Below, piece by piece: positions 1-9,376 of a stretch of 64,000 nucleotides of DNA. Under the pieces are notes generated by a model. The model had not been told where the DNA came from. It saw only the letters and a program-made list of their open reading frames with translations, and did not search any database. The position numbers and the translations under genes were made by a program. Every line of letters begins with the position of its first letter. Within the stretch, counting starts at the first letter, position 1. The stretch is taken from positions 24,864 through 88,863 of the forward strand of contig NZ_BAAACY010000099.1 of NCBI RefSeq assembly GCF_039521925.1, read 5' to 3'. The stretch comes from Virgibacillus salarius. Its GTDB lineage: Bacteria > Bacillota > Bacilli > Bacillales > Amphibacillaceae.

Positions 1-245
1 TTTTCTTCATCTTTTGCTTGAATAGAAGCGTTCAATCTTTTTTGATCTTGTTGCTGTTTCCATTTTAATTGCTGAAGATCCTTTGACCCCATTACTCGTT
101 TCCGTTTTAGCTCTTCTTGTTGTAGCTGTGTTTGGGCAAGTGATGTTTGGAAATTCTCATTTTGTTTTAGCATTTGCTCTTGCATTTTACCTGCATCCTG
201 AGAACGAGGAATAGCAACTTGTAATTCTATCGATTTCCACCCCAT
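1..245 (-). CDS. Truncated coiled-coil protein of unknown function after the sigD-fapA end of the fla/che operon (5' part only)
   Basis: The frame opens with ATG at 245 and runs off the window edge after 81 whole codons, so the C-terminus is not visible. The product begins MGWKSIELQVAIPRSQDAGK and then becomes very rich in Gln, Lys and Glu with no Pro or Gly-rich breaks, which suggests a long helical coiled coil. No signal peptide or membrane segment is seen. It starts about 20 bases after the FapA-like gene, in the same direction, and so is probably the last or next-to-last gene of the fla/che transcript. B. subtilis has swrB at about this place, but I see no swrB-like N-terminal membrane helix. 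I do not recognise the family well enough to name it. Confidence 0.75.
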   Translation of the reverse strand, partial: MGWKSIELQVAIPRSQDAGKMQEQMLKQNENFQTSLAQTQLQQEELKRKRVMGSKDLQQLKWKQQQDQKRLNASIQAKDEE

Positions 246-265
246 AAAATCTACACCCCTTACGG

Positions 266-1639
266 CTATTCGAATAATGGATAAATAACAATCTCATTAT
301 CTACTAAATGCATTTTCACAAAATGTTGATTGTCTTTGATAATTCGTCGATATTTTCCAAATGCAACGATTACATTCGAAAAAATATAATTTCTTACAAT
401 TAATTCTGCATAATGTTCACTACCTATACTGGAGTTGAGTTTATCAAGTTGCAATGTTACTTCTTCAAGTTGTTCATTCGTTTTGTTCCATGAATTCTTT
501 TGACGAAGTAGGGTGATGCGGAGCTTTGGATTTTGCTCAATATCTCTTTGCTTTATTTTTTCGCCTAATATTCTTAATTTCGACAGCGTATCTTCTAATT
601 CCTTTTTTTTCTCTTGTAACTGCCTTTCCTTCGTTTCAATGGATTTATCTACACCGAATATAATCTCTGTTTCCGTGCTAAGACGATTACCAATGTCCTT
701 TGCTTCTATCGATTTACCTGCAGAAAGGGCACCTCCTATAATGTTCCCTTTTTGACAGAAAACATGACCCTTGACCGTACAGTTACTATGTAGAATGGAG
801 TTTTCTACATATAAATCTTGTCCAGCAACAGCGATGCCTTGATTAATATAGCCAATTTTAATGGATTCGTCCGCTTTTATAGTTCCTTTTGCTTGGCCAG
901 CCAAGCCCTCTGATACATAAACAGAACCTCCAGCAATCACCGTAGCCGCCTCAACCATACCAAATATTTTAACATCACCTTTTGCCTTGACTGTATATCC
1001 AGTGGGAACATCTCCATGAATAATAATGGTTCCTACAAAATCAAGATTTCCATTTTTCATGGATAATGTTTCTTCTACTTCAAATACAGGCTGAATTTGG
1101 ATCCACTTGTCGACCTTACTTAATTGCCCCTCAGATGCAGCATAAAAGGATTGATCTTCCTCCCGATATACAACATTTTTCCCGGCCTTTACAACCGCTG
1201 GTCTTCCAGGTCGAGCGGCAATTTTTGTACCATCAATCGTATACCCATATTCACCTTCGGATGGGTCATACAGCTCTGCAATTTTTTCCCCTTTTCTCAC
1301 AGTAGGAATCCGCATAACATCCCTGAAATTCCAATTACAATCACGAACGATATCTGTTGTAAAATCAGAGATATATTGCAAAACCCCATCTTTACCATGT
1401 TTCACTTGCTTCCCTTTTGCAACCGTTATTGGAAAGGTTATTTCCGACAAATTACTAGAAAGTTGAGATATTGATTCCTCCATGACTCCATATAAAATTC
1501 GATGATCTCGTAAGAATTGACGAATTTCCTCATCCGAAATACTACTAATTTCTCTCTCTATTTGTTCTTTCGTATCTAACTGTGCGACCATCTTATCCTT
1601 AGAAATAGTTACTTGAAAGATATCATCTAATTGACCCAC
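266..1639 (-). CDS. FapA / DUF342 family flagellar-operon protein
   Basis: A 457-residue protein starting with GTG at 1639 behind a strong AGGAGG site. Residues about 15-175 look like the FapA N-terminal region. Residues about 185-330 form repeated short beta strands with many Gly, Val and Ile (a right-handed beta-helix, as in DUF342 and polymer-forming proteins). Residues about 335-405 are a charged coiled coil (KERQLQEKKKELEDTLSKL). The name comes from flagellar assembly protein A of other bacteria, where the family is linked to polar localisation or polymer scaffolding; its biochemical role is not settled. It follows sigD by about 200 bases on the same strand, where B. subtilis carries swrB instead. 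The function here is inferred from family and place only. Confidence 0.8.
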   Translation of the reverse strand: MGQLDDIFQVTISKDKMVAQLDTKEQIEREISSISDEEIRQFLRDHRILYGVMEESISQLSSNLSEITFPITVAKGKQVKHGKDGVLQYISDFTTDIVRDCNWNFRDVMRIPTVRKGEKIAELYDPSEGEYGYTIDGTKIAARPGRPAVVKAGKNVVYREEDQSFYAASEGQLSKVDKWIQIQPVFEVEETLSMKNGNLDFVGTIIIHGDVPTGYTVKAKGDVKIFGMVEAATVIAGGSVYVSEGLAGQAKGTIKADESIKIGYINQGIAVAGQDLYVENSILHSNCTVKGHVFCQKGNIIGGALSAGKSIEAKDIGNRLSTETEIIFGVDKSIETKERQLQEKKKELEDTLSKLRILGEKIKQRDIEQNPKLRITLLRQKNSWNKTNEQLEEVTLQLDKLNSSIGSEHYAELIVRNYIFSNVIVAFGKYRRIIKDNQHFVKMHLVDNEIVIYPLFE

Positions 1640-1841
1640 TTGTATTTCCTCCTTTTACTTCCACATCATCCCGTTATATGGATTTTAAAAAGTGAGGAGA
1701 AAAGATATATCGAATGATTGCTAATGTTGTATTCCATTCATTATGCATTTTGCTTACATCAATTGTAATAGCAGTTATCAAAGCAATTGATATTCTTTTA
1801 CATACCCGACTCTTCAAATCTTCACTTTGTATAAACACCCT

Positions 1842-2621
1842 TTATGAAAAGGATTGTATTTTTTTTAAGGTAGATCGAAGTTTGACTATCGATTTTTTGT
1901 GTATTTGTGATATTCGTGAAGTAGTTAAGCCTAGTACTTGTCCAATTTCTGTTAATGTTAGCTCCTCGTGATAAAACAAACTAATTACCATTTGTTCATT
2001 TTCATTTAAAGCCTTTATTCCTTCTTTAAGTTCATCTTTTAATTCATTGTTTATCATATGATCTTCTGGTGCGACTGTTTTATCATCAGGGATAGAGTAG
2101 CCAATCCCCTCTTTTAACTTCATCTTCTGGTCACTTGGCTTATCTTCAATAGACAATATATTAGCAAAAAGTGAGTCACGCATTGCACTCTCCACCTCTT
2201 TCACTGTCATGCCGATGTTGTCTGCTATTTCTTCGGTAGTTGGCTTTCTTTGGTTTTTTTGCTCTATTTGGTTTGACACCTGCTCAATTTTCTTCGTTTT
2301 ATCTCGTAAAGAGCGAGGCAACCAATCTTCCCTTCGTAATCCATCCATTATCGCACCTTTAATCCGAAATGATGCATAGGTATCGAATTTTAGATCTCTG
2401 CTCGGATCGAATTTCTTTAGTGCATCATATAGTCCCATTAAGCCAAAGCTCTTAACATCCCCTCTATTGACATTGCTCGGCAAGTTACTTGCAATTCTCT
2501 CCACATGAAAACTTACAAGATACATATATTTATCAATAAGTTGATTTGCTGCATCCATGTTATTATAAACTAACCAGTCATCCCACAGCTTCTCTTCATG
2601 AGGAGATTCATTCACTATCAT
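1842..2621 (-). CDS. sigD: RNA polymerase sigma factor SigD (FliA/WhiG class)
   Basis: Sigma-28-type factor that directs RNA polymerase to late flagellar, motility, chemotaxis and autolysin promoters. Region 2 lies at about residues 25-95 (core binding and -10 recognition), region 3 at about 105-165, and region 4 at about 200-255 with the helix-turn-helix LTLTEIGQVLGLTTSRISQI. Length of 259 residues is normal for the family. The start is ATG at 2621 because GGGGTG lies six bases upstream; an upstream in-frame GTG at 2630 has no such site. It is the usual last regulatory gene of fla/che, so its level depends on transcription reaching the distal end of this 26-kb operon, as is known in B. subtilis. 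FlgM, its anti-sigma factor, is not in the window. Confidence 0.96.
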   Translation of the reverse strand: MIVNESPHEEKLWDDWLVYNNMDAANQLIDKYMYLVSFHVERIASNLPSNVNRGDVKSFGLMGLYDALKKFDPSRDLKFDTYASFRIKGAIMDGLRREDWLPRSLRDKTKKIEQVSNQIEQKNQRKPTTEEIADNIGMTVKEVESAMRDSLFANILSIEDKPSDQKMKLKEGIGYSIPDDKTVAPEDHMINNELKDELKEGIKALNENEQMVISLFYHEELTLTEIGQVLGLTTSRISQIHKKSIVKLRSTLKKIQSFS

Positions 2622-2660
2622 TATATACACCCCTTTTATTACGATCTGCTCTGATCTATT

Positions 2661-3164
2661 CTAAATAAAGGTTTCTTCTCTATTAATTTTTCTGATTTTT
2701 AGCTTACTGGTTTCTGGATCAAATTCTATTGTTCTACCAGTATTTCCTCCCACATCTTGAGCAACTACTGGAATATTACAATCCTTTAGCTTATCTAAAA
2801 CTGCCTCTACATTTCGAGGGCCAATTCGCATCATATCGGAACCAGAAGCGAATTGAAACATTTGCGCACCACCAGCAATTTTTGCTTTTAATTTATGTTT
2901 ATTAGCTCCACAATCTATCATTTTTGTAATTAATTTTGGGATGGCTGTGTCTGCATATTTATACGGATTGTATTGCTTCTGTCTGGCCAATTGAGAATTT
3001 GGAAGCAGGATATGAGCCAATCCCGAAACCTTTTCCGTTTCATCATAAATTACTACTCCTACACACGATCCTAATCCAGATGTTCTAATTTTCATAGGAG
3101 GAGTTACAACATTTAAATCTGCAATACCTACTTTGATGATCGACGCTGTTTTATTCATATCCAT
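2661..3164 (-). CDS. cheD: Chemoreceptor glutamine deamidase CheD
   Basis: CheD deamidates glutamines on chemoreceptors and also binds and stimulates CheC. The papain-like catalytic set of the family is visible: Thr28, Cys34 in GLGSCVGVVIYDE and His51 in GLAHILLP, all at the expected spacing. Length 167 residues is normal. The start overlaps the cheC end by 14 bases, so translation is probably coupled; an ATG two codons further in is an alternative start. Downstream is sigD after about 40 bases. In Bacillus the CheC-CheD-CheY-P cycle gives adaptation, and the side-by-side cheC-cheD order here fits that role. Confidence 0.95.
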   Translation of the reverse strand: MDMNKTASIIKVGIADLNVVTPPMKIRTSGLGSCVGVVIYDETEKVSGLAHILLPNSQLARQKQYNPYKYADTAIPKLITKMIDCGANKHKLKAKIAGGAQMFQFASGSDMMRIGPRNVEAVLDKLKDCNIPVVAQDVGGNTGRTIEFDPETSKLKIRKINREETFI

Positions 3165-3783
3165 TTATTCCTAACGCTTGAAATAACTTTGGGAATGAGT
3201 CTGGATCAGGAATAAAGAGAAAATGACCTTCTATACTATGAGATAGATGCGAGGGATTCATCTTCGTATTGATAATGATTGCATAATCCGTAACTTGTGA
3301 TAGTTCAATAAGTCCTGCCGTTAAAATCGCTCCTGCCATATCTATGCTGAGATACGGAACAGATGGCTGCATATTTACTTGTGTGAAATCTGATAGAGCA
3401 GATAGGTATGCACCAGTAACAATATTTCCGGTTTCTTTAAGTACAGAAATAGCTAGTTCATTATCAGAAGAAGCAAGTAAATTCATTGCTTGATCTCCTG
3501 TTATTTCTCTAACTAATGCTTCAGCTCTCTCAGTTGATAGGATAAAATAAACGGTTCCTGGTGCAACGCCCTGTATTCGGAATAAAAGTGCAACAATAAC
3601 TTCATCTGGCCCCCCCAGCAACTCCATCATTTCGTCATAGCTTACAACGTTTACGGAAGGAACTTCCATATCTATTTTTCTATTTAGTAATTTAGACATG
3701 GAAGTTGCCGCATTTCCTGCTCCAATATTTCCAATTTCTCGCAAAACATCTCGCTGTATGGTCGTGAGTTTTGTATAGTCCAT
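3151..3783 (-). CDS. cheC: CheY-P phosphatase CheC
   Basis: CheC dephosphorylates CheY-P weakly by itself and more strongly with CheD. Two copies of the CheC/CheX/FliY phosphatase motif (E-x-x-N) are present: EIGNIGAGNAATSM at about residues 16-29 and ETGNIVTGAYLSAL in the middle of the protein. Length 210 residues matches B. subtilis CheC. No switch-binding EIDALL peptide is seen at the N-terminus, which separates it from FliY encoded at 15425-16552. It follows cheW after six bases and overlaps cheD by 14 bases. Confidence 0.95.
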   Translation of the reverse strand: MDYTKLTTIQRDVLREIGNIGAGNAATSMSKLLNRKIDMEVPSVNVVSYDEMMELLGGPDEVIVALLFRIQGVAPGTVYFILSTERAEALVREITGDQAMNLLASSDNELAISVLKETGNIVTGAYLSALSDFTQVNMQPSVPYLSIDMAGAILTAGLIELSQVTDYAIIINTKMNPSHLSHSIEGHFLFIPDPDSFPKLFQALGINGYE

Positions 3784-3789
3784 GAACGA

Positions 3790-4260
3790 TTATCCTTCGA
3801 CAGATTTTAATTCATGAATTTCATCTTCGGTTAATACTTTTTGCAAATTAAGAAGGATTAATAGACGATCATCTAATTTTGCTACCCCTTCTATATAATC
3901 CGCATCAACCGTACCAATAACTTCAGGTGCAGGTTCAATCTCATTTTCTGGAATATCAATCACATCATTTGCAGCATCTACTACGAGACCAACTTCCATA
4001 TCATCTACGAAAACAATAATAATTCTGGTTGAATCAGAAAATGCTGTTTCCTTCATCCCAAAACGTAATCGTAAATCAATAACAGGCGTAACCACTCCTC
4101 TTAAATTTATGACACCTTTCACAAAGTCAGCTGTTTGTGGCACTCTTGTAATTGGAATCATCTTTTCAATAGATCCCACCTGCTGCACAGAGACAGCGAA
4201 CTCTTCATCCTCTAATTGAAATACAATTACTTTCCTATTCATTAACGTTTCATTTTCCAT
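3790..4260 (-). CDS. cheW: Chemotaxis coupling protein CheW
   Basis: CheW is the adaptor that joins methyl-accepting receptors to CheA. The whole 156-residue protein is one CheW/SH3-like domain, with the typical openings VIVFQLEDEEFAVSVQQV and the conserved stretch TRVPQTADFVKGVINLRGVV. I take ATG at 4260 as start because GGAGGAG lies seven bases upstream; the longer frame would need an upstream TTG. It lies directly after cheA and before cheC, so the signalling core proteins should be made in near-fixed ratio. Confidence 0.95.
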   Translation of the reverse strand: MENETLMNRKVIVFQLEDEEFAVSVQQVGSIEKMIPITRVPQTADFVKGVINLRGVVTPVIDLRLRFGMKETAFSDSTRIIIVFVDDMEVGLVVDAANDVIDIPENEIEPAPEVIGTVDADYIEGVAKLDDRLLILLNLQKVLTEDEIHELKSVEG

Positions 4261-4284
4261 TTTTTTCTCCTCCAATTATCATTT

Positions 4285-6318
4285 TTATATAACTAATGCA
4301 TTACTATCTACGATTAAAGCTACTTCCCCATCACCTAGTATCGTTGCTCCAGAAATAGCAAATGTATTTGATAAATAACTGCCTAAGGATTTTAAAACTA
4401 CCTCCTGTTGTCCTATAAAGGCATCAACAACGAGTCCTGTCATTTTATTCCCTTTTTTAACAATGACAACCGATATATATTCATTATCTATTACATTATC
4501 ATCTGCTGGAACAGTAAAAATATCATTGAGAAATGCTAATGGAACCACTTTCCCTCTAAAATCAATTACTTTTGTATTATGTGCATGCATGATATCATCC
4601 CGATGAATAATTGCCGTTTCAATAATGGATGACAATGGAATAGCGTATTTTTCATTTTGTAATTCGATAAGCAATACGGAAATAATGGATAACGTTAAAG
4701 GTAATTGTATAGAAAAGATAGACCCTTGATCTTTCTTAGCATCAATCGAAATCCTTCCACCTAATGATTCAATTGTATTTTTAACAACGTCTAGACCTAC
4801 ACCTCTTCCGGATATATCTGAAACCGTATCTGCAGTAGAAAAACCACTTGCCATAATCAATTCGAATATCTGCTGATCTGACAATAATTCGGATTGACTA
4901 TCATTAACAACACCATTTGCGATAGCTTTCTTTAATACTTTTTCTTTATTTATACCAGCACCATCATCTTCAATTTCGATGAAAACGTGATTGCCACTGT
5001 GATAAGCTTCGAGTTTAATCGTTCCGTGTTCAGACTTTCCTTTTTTTAACCGTTCGTCTGGAGATTCAATACCATGATCAATTGCATTCCGTATTAAGTG
5101 AACGAGCGGATCACCTATTTCATCTATTACGGTTCGATCTAGTTCCGTTTCTGCCCCAATAATCTCAATTTCCACATTTTTATTTAGATCCCTTGCTAGT
5201 TGGCGAATCATACGAGGGAACCTATTAAACACTTGCTCTATTGGCACCATCCGCATCGTTAAAATGATGGATTGTAAATCACTAGACACGCGAGACATAT
5301 GCTCTACGGTCTCCTGTAAATCTCCATGGTTTAAGTCTAGAGAAATTTGTTCTAATCTGCCTCGATCGACGACAAGCTCCTCGAATAAATTCATCAGGAC
5401 ATCAAGTCGGTCAATATTAACTCGTATCGTCTTGTTTGCTGAAGTTTTAGCAGAATTTTGCTGCTTTTTGTCCTTATTGGACTTCGTTTCTTGTGTCTGC
5501 TGTTCATCCCTTGCTTTATCATTGCTTTGTTGATCAGCTTTATACGTGCTTGCTGAGAAAGTATGAACTTCTACTTGTTCAATTTCTGAAACTTTTTCTA
5601 TATTTGTTGAAATTTTTTCTTTAGAATGTTCTGATATGAATATTACTGTAAAACTAGTATCAAATTGTTCTTCTTCTAATTCATTTACAGATGGCTCAGA
5701 TTTAACGATTTCTCCCAATTTCTCTAAAACCTCAAAGACCATAAATACTCTTGCACCTTTTAAGAGACAGTCTTCTCTTAAAGTCACGTTAATCTCATAA
5801 TTGGAATATCCACGGTCTGATGATTCACTTAGTATCGTAAGTTCAAACTCATCTAAACCCTGAACATGTTGTAGCTGAGTCGCTTCTTGTTGCTGGGTTG
5901 TGCTATCTGCTTCTTTCATCTGTACAGCCGAAACAGAATTCCCGCTTTCGATAGCCTGCAATTGTTCAACAGCTTGAGAAACATCTCTCGTGCCATCGCC
6001 ACCACTCGAAATGTCTTCTACCATTTCATTTAAATGGTCCACTGCTGCGAATAAAATATCCATCATTTCGACGTTAACAGTAACCTTCTCATACTTGATT
6101 GCATCAAATACATTTTCTAGTTTATGGGTTAAATTTGCTAAATCACTAAAACCCATTGTTGCTGACATTCCCTTTAATGTATGAGCAGCTCGAAAAATCT
6201 CTTCAATGATTTTCTTTTCATTAGGGTTTTTCTCTAAGGCTAAAAGCTGATTATACAAAACTTCTAAATGCTCATTACTTTCATCAATAAAAACTCCTAA
6301 ATACTCTGTTGTATCCAC
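4285..6318 (-). CDS. cheA: Chemotaxis histidine kinase CheA
   Basis: Receptor-coupled histidine kinase that phosphorylates CheY and CheB. Domains in order: HPt domain P1 with the phosphorylated histidine in AAHTLKGMSATMGF (His46 from the chosen start, the same number as in B. subtilis); P2 CheY/CheB docking at about 160-260; a Gln/Lys/Asp-rich linker; dimerisation helices at about 300-365; HATPase with HLIRNAIDHGIE (N box) and DISGRGVGLDVV (G box); CheW-like regulatory domain in the last 135 residues. I prefer GTG at 6318, with GGAGG eight bases upstream, over the GTG at 6333. It sits between cheB and cheW. Confidence 0.95.
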   Translation of the reverse strand: MDTTEYLGVFIDESNEHLEVLYNQLLALEKNPNEKKIIEEIFRAAHTLKGMSATMGFSDLANLTHKLENVFDAIKYEKVTVNVEMMDILFAAVDHLNEMVEDISSGGDGTRDVSQAVEQLQAIESGNSVSAVQMKEADSTTQQQEATQLQHVQGLDEFELTILSESSDRGYSNYEINVTLREDCLLKGARVFMVFEVLEKLGEIVKSEPSVNELEEEQFDTSFTVIFISEHSKEKISTNIEKVSEIEQVEVHTFSASTYKADQQSNDKARDEQQTQETKSNKDKKQQNSAKTSANKTIRVNIDRLDVLMNLFEELVVDRGRLEQISLDLNHGDLQETVEHMSRVSSDLQSIILTMRMVPIEQVFNRFPRMIRQLARDLNKNVEIEIIGAETELDRTVIDEIGDPLVHLIRNAIDHGIESPDERLKKGKSEHGTIKLEAYHSGNHVFIEIEDDGAGINKEKVLKKAIANGVVNDSQSELLSDQQIFELIMASGFSTADTVSDISGRGVGLDVVKNTIESLGGRISIDAKKDQGSIFSIQLPLTLSIISVLLIELQNEKYAIPLSSIIETAIIHRDDIMHAHNTKVIDFRGKVVPLAFLNDIFTVPADDNVIDNEYISVVIVKKGNKMTGLVVDAFIGQQEVVLKSLGSYLSNTFAISGATILGDGEVALIVDSNALVI

Positions 6319-6333
6319 ATTAAAGCCCTCCAC

Positions 6334-7395
6334 CTATAATAATTTTGTTATAAAGTCGCTTATGTCACTTAACACCACTTCTTTAGTAACGAGATTTGTT
6401 CGCACCGCTGCTTTGGGCATGCCATAAACAACAGCTGATTCTTCTGATTCAGCGATAACAACGGTATCCTTATCCCCTGCCTTTAGAGCTTTGATACCAT
6501 TACTACCATCGCTCCCCATCCCAGTAAGCACGACTGCCAGCTTATTAACATGCTTTACATTGGCAAGTGAAGTAAATAACACATCCACCGATGGTCTATG
6601 TCCATTAACTGCTTTTTCCTTCGTTAGTTCTATTGCTACAGATGTGCCGATAGACTTTAGTTTCATATGTAAATCTCCTGGAGCAATATAAACAGTTCCG
6701 TTTTTCACTATTTCTCCATGTATCGCTTCTTTTACAGTAACCTGGGATTTTTGATTTAATCGTTCAGCAAGAGATTTCGTAAAACCTGCTGGCATATGTT
6801 GTACGATAAAAACTGGTGCTTTTATGTTTTTAGGTAATCGAGTAATAATCTGTTGAAGCGCTCTCGGTCCACCTGTTGATGTCCCGATTGCGACAATACT
6901 CTGTGCGAATTTAGTTAAAGCACGAGCATGACCAGTTGGTAAAGATGGGGGTTTTTCCTTCGCCCTCTCCTCCTGCTGCTGTAAAGGTAATCTAACCTTT
7001 GACGCCGTAATAACCTTCGATATAATTTCCTGCTTCATCGTTTCAATATCAATTGAGATGGGACCAGATGGCTTCGTAATAAAGTCTACTGCACCACTTG
7101 AAATTGCCTGTACTGTCTTGATTGTTGTATCCTCAGAGGCGGCACTTGAAAGCATAACTACTGGTATAGGATTGCTGTTCATTAATTCACGTAAAGCTGT
7201 TATCCCATCCATAATGGGCATATGAATATCTAAGGTAACAACATCTGGTTGTAATTTTTTAACTTTATTGATTCCATCTTCACCATTTCTAGCTGTTGCA
7301 ATTACTTCCATACGATTATCACTTGTTAAAATGTCTGAAATCACTTTACGCATAAAAGCTGAATCGTCAATAATAATGACACGAAATTTACTCAT
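6334..7395 (-). CDS. cheB: Chemotaxis protein-glutamate methylesterase CheB
   Basis: CheB removes methyl groups from receptors after phosphorylation by CheA, giving adaptation. A receiver domain with phospho-acceptor Asp56 (VVTLDIHMP) fills residues 1-120. A linker follows, and then the methylesterase domain with the Ser-His-Asp triad: Ser173 in GTSTGGP, His200 in QHMPAGF and Asp296 in GMGSDG. I use ATG at 7395, with AAAGG nine bases upstream; the ATG two codons earlier is too close to the site. The gene directly follows flhG, whose stop overlaps the ribosome-binding region. Confidence 0.95.
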   Translation of the reverse strand: MSKFRVIIIDDSAFMRKVISDILTSDNRMEVIATARNGEDGINKVKKLQPDVVTLDIHMPIMDGITALRELMNSNPIPVVMLSSAASEDTTIKTVQAISSGAVDFITKPSGPISIDIETMKQEIISKVITASKVRLPLQQQEERAKEKPPSLPTGHARALTKFAQSIVAIGTSTGGPRALQQIITRLPKNIKAPVFIVQHMPAGFTKSLAERLNQKSQVTVKEAIHGEIVKNGTVYIAPGDLHMKLKSIGTSVAIELTKEKAVNGHRPSVDVLFTSLANVKHVNKLAVVLTGMGSDGSNGIKALKAGDKDTVVIAESEESAVVYGMPKAAVRTNLVTKEVVLSDISDFITKLL

Positions 7396-7401
7396 GGCCA
7401 T

Positions 7402-8268
7402 TTACCTTTCCGTTAAAAGCTGTTTTAGTTTACCTAAAAATGATGGCGTAGTATCTGATTGATTTACAGGCTGAACACTACAATAATTCTTTACTAACTG
7501 CTTCATTGCTCTGGCAACAGCAGAATTTTTTTTCAATAATACGTAAGGGGTTTGCCTAATGACAGCCGTGGTCACTGTTCTATCCTCAGGTAATGTACCT
7601 AATAGCTTCGTTTCCACTTGTAAAAATTGAAAAATTACCTGATTGAATCGCCTTAGTGCTTCCCACCCTTCTTTTTCTGAATGACTTCGATTCATAATCA
7701 CTTGCATTGGTAGCGTATCGTCATAAGAAACAATATGCTTTATCATGCTATAAGCATCTGTGATAGAGGTAGGCTCAGGTGTGGTGATCACAAAGCATTC
7801 ATCAGATGCTAAGATAATTGATAAACTATCTTGTGTAATTCCTGCTCCCATATCAAAAATGATAAAATCGTAGTAATTAACTAGTTTCTTATATTGCTGA
7901 AAGAAGAAATTCCTTTTATGCTGATCGATAGAAAAAATATCACTTAATCCAGAACCAGCTGCGATATAATCCAAATCCCCTGGACCATGTTGAATAATTT
8001 CCTGAATAGATAGGTGCTCTTCAAACATATCGATAATCGTTCTTTCAACATGTAATCCTAATAAAATATCAATATTTCCCATACCTATGTCCATATCAAT
8101 AACTAGCACTCTATTACGTTGTCTTACTAATTCCAATGAAAAATTTATCGTAATATTTGATTTTCCTACCCCACCCTTTCCACTAATTACAGCTATTGTC
8201 TTCGCCTGTGTAAAGTCCTGCATTGCTTTTAACTTTTTTCGAAGTCCATCTGCCTGATCATGCCTCAT
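7402..8268 (-). CDS. flhG: Flagellum number regulator FlhG (YlxH, MinD-like ATPase)
   Basis: MinD/ParA-class ATPase that controls flagellar number and spacing by activating the FlhF GTPase and binding FliM/FliY. The deviant Walker A motif GKGGVGKSN is at residues 30-38, and the FlhF-activating basic/Gln N-terminus (DQADGLRKK) precedes it. IFDMGAG matches Walker B. Length 288 residues is near that of the B. subtilis protein. The start lies 11 bases inside the flhF end, so the two are translationally coupled. A membrane-targeting C-terminal helix is plausible in KQLVKNYCSV but not certain. Confidence 0.95.
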   Translation of the reverse strand: MRHDQADGLRKKLKAMQDFTQAKTIAVISGKGGVGKSNITINFSLELVRQRNRVLVIDMDIGMGNIDILLGLHVERTIIDMFEEHLSIQEIIQHGPGDLDYIAAGSGLSDIFSIDQHKRNFFFQQYKKLVNYYDFIIFDMGAGITQDSLSIILASDECFVITTPEPTSITDAYSMIKHIVSYDDTLPMQVIMNRSHSEKEGWEALRRFNQVIFQFLQVETKLLGTLPEDRTVTTAVIRQTPYVLLKKNSAVARAMKQLVKNYCSVQPVNQSDTTPSFLGKLKQLLTER

Positions 8269-9376
8269 CCGATGACCTCATTACAAACGAAGCTAACTGT
8301 TTAGGTGATGGGTAGATTAAGTCTTCAGGCACATCTTGACCATTTGTTATATAACCAATTCCGATCTGTTTTCCAAGGGCAATATTTAGAATACTACCGA
8401 ATTGACTCGTTTCATCTATCTTAGTCAAAATCACTTCTTTAATAGAAATTTCTTCAAATTGATCATATATTTCGCTGATATCTCTTGGTTTAGCCGTTAA
8501 TGATAGAACTAAATACGTATCTGATTCCAGATTACTTTTTGTATCTTGTTTCATTTGTTTTACGTATTTTTCATCTCTAAAATTACGACCTGCGGTATCA
8601 ACAAATATTAAATCAAATGTGTTAAATTTCTCGATTGCTTTTTGGAAATCGTCCTCCGTATAGGCTACTTCTACTGGCACATTCAATATTTTTGCATATG
8701 TTTTTAACTGCTCAACAGCTGCAATACGATACGTATCTGTAGTGATAAAAGCGATTTTTTTATGATCATTTAGCTTACTGTTTGCAGCAACTTTTGCAAT
8801 TGTAGTTGTTTTTCCTACACCAGTTGGTCCAACAAAGTAAACTAATTTCTTATCATAGGATATCCCTTCGAAGGAGACCTGTTTGAGTCTATTCTCTATT
8901 TCCTGTTTGACTTCAGATATGATCGACTTGTAGCTACTACTATGTTGTTCTGCATCCTCCTGCCTATGCAAGACAGAATCAATAATGCTTGTAGCAATTT
9001 CGGTATCTACTTCTTGTTCAAGTAAATAATTATATGCTAATTGAAAATCAGCAGGGTACGTAAAATTCCCAATTGCAGAGTGATGTAGTAATTCTTTTAC
9101 CTGTCTTAGCTCACGCAGTACATGTTGGTCATCTCTTTCATGATAAGCTTCATTCGATTCTACCTTTTTATTGGGCATTACTACCTTTTTCTTAGATAAA
9201 TGTGGTTGCGGATCTCTTGCGGCTATTACTTCAATTTGCTGTTTTGTCAACAGACCGAGAAATCTTTTTTTCTTTACTTCCCTAGAATTTAAAATAACGG
9301 CTTCTGTACCAAGCTCTTTCCTAACTTGTTTCATCGCTTCAGGCATCGTATCAGCTACATATTTTTTTACCTTCAT
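8258..9376 (-). CDS. flhF: Flagellar SRP-type GTPase FlhF
   Basis: Third SRP-family GTPase, beside Ffh and FtsY, which are both also encoded in this window. It sets where new flagella are built. A basic B domain fills residues 1-165, then the NG domain: GPTGVGKTTTIAK at 183-195 (G1), DTAGRNFRD (G3) and TKIDET (G4). Length 372 residues is usual. Its start overlaps the flhA stop by four bases and its end overlaps flhG by 11. Gene order flhA-flhF-flhG is that of B. subtilis. Confidence 0.96.
   Translation of the reverse strand: MKVKKYVADTMPEAMKQVRKELGTEAVILNSREVKKKRFLGLLTKQQIEVIAARDPQPHLSKKKVVMPNKKVESNEAYHERDDQHVLRELRQVKELLHHSAIGNFTYPADFQLAYNYLLEQEVDTEIATSIIDSVLHRQEDAEQHSSSYKSIISEVKQEIENRLKQVSFEGISYDKKLVYFVGPTGVGKTTTIAKVAANSKLNDHKKIAFITTDTYRIAAVEQLKTYAKILNVPVEVAYTEDDFQKAIEKFNTFDLIFVDTAGRNFRDEKYVKQMKQDTKSNLESDTYLVLSLTAKPRDISEIYDQFEEISIKEVILTKIDETSQFGSILNIALGKQIGIGYITNGQDVPEDLIYPSPKQLASFVMRSSDEA

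Noticed and set aside
1674..1838. A 54-codon minus-strand frame from GTG 1838 in the sigD-fapA spacer
   Set aside because: The only ribosome-like site (AAAGG) is almost in contact with the GTG, the composition is AT-driven, and no family is recognisable; no swrB-like features.
1714..1971. Plus-strand 85-codon frame overlapping sigD
   Set aside because: Mostly antisense to sigD with no ribosome site or known features; treated as a shadow.
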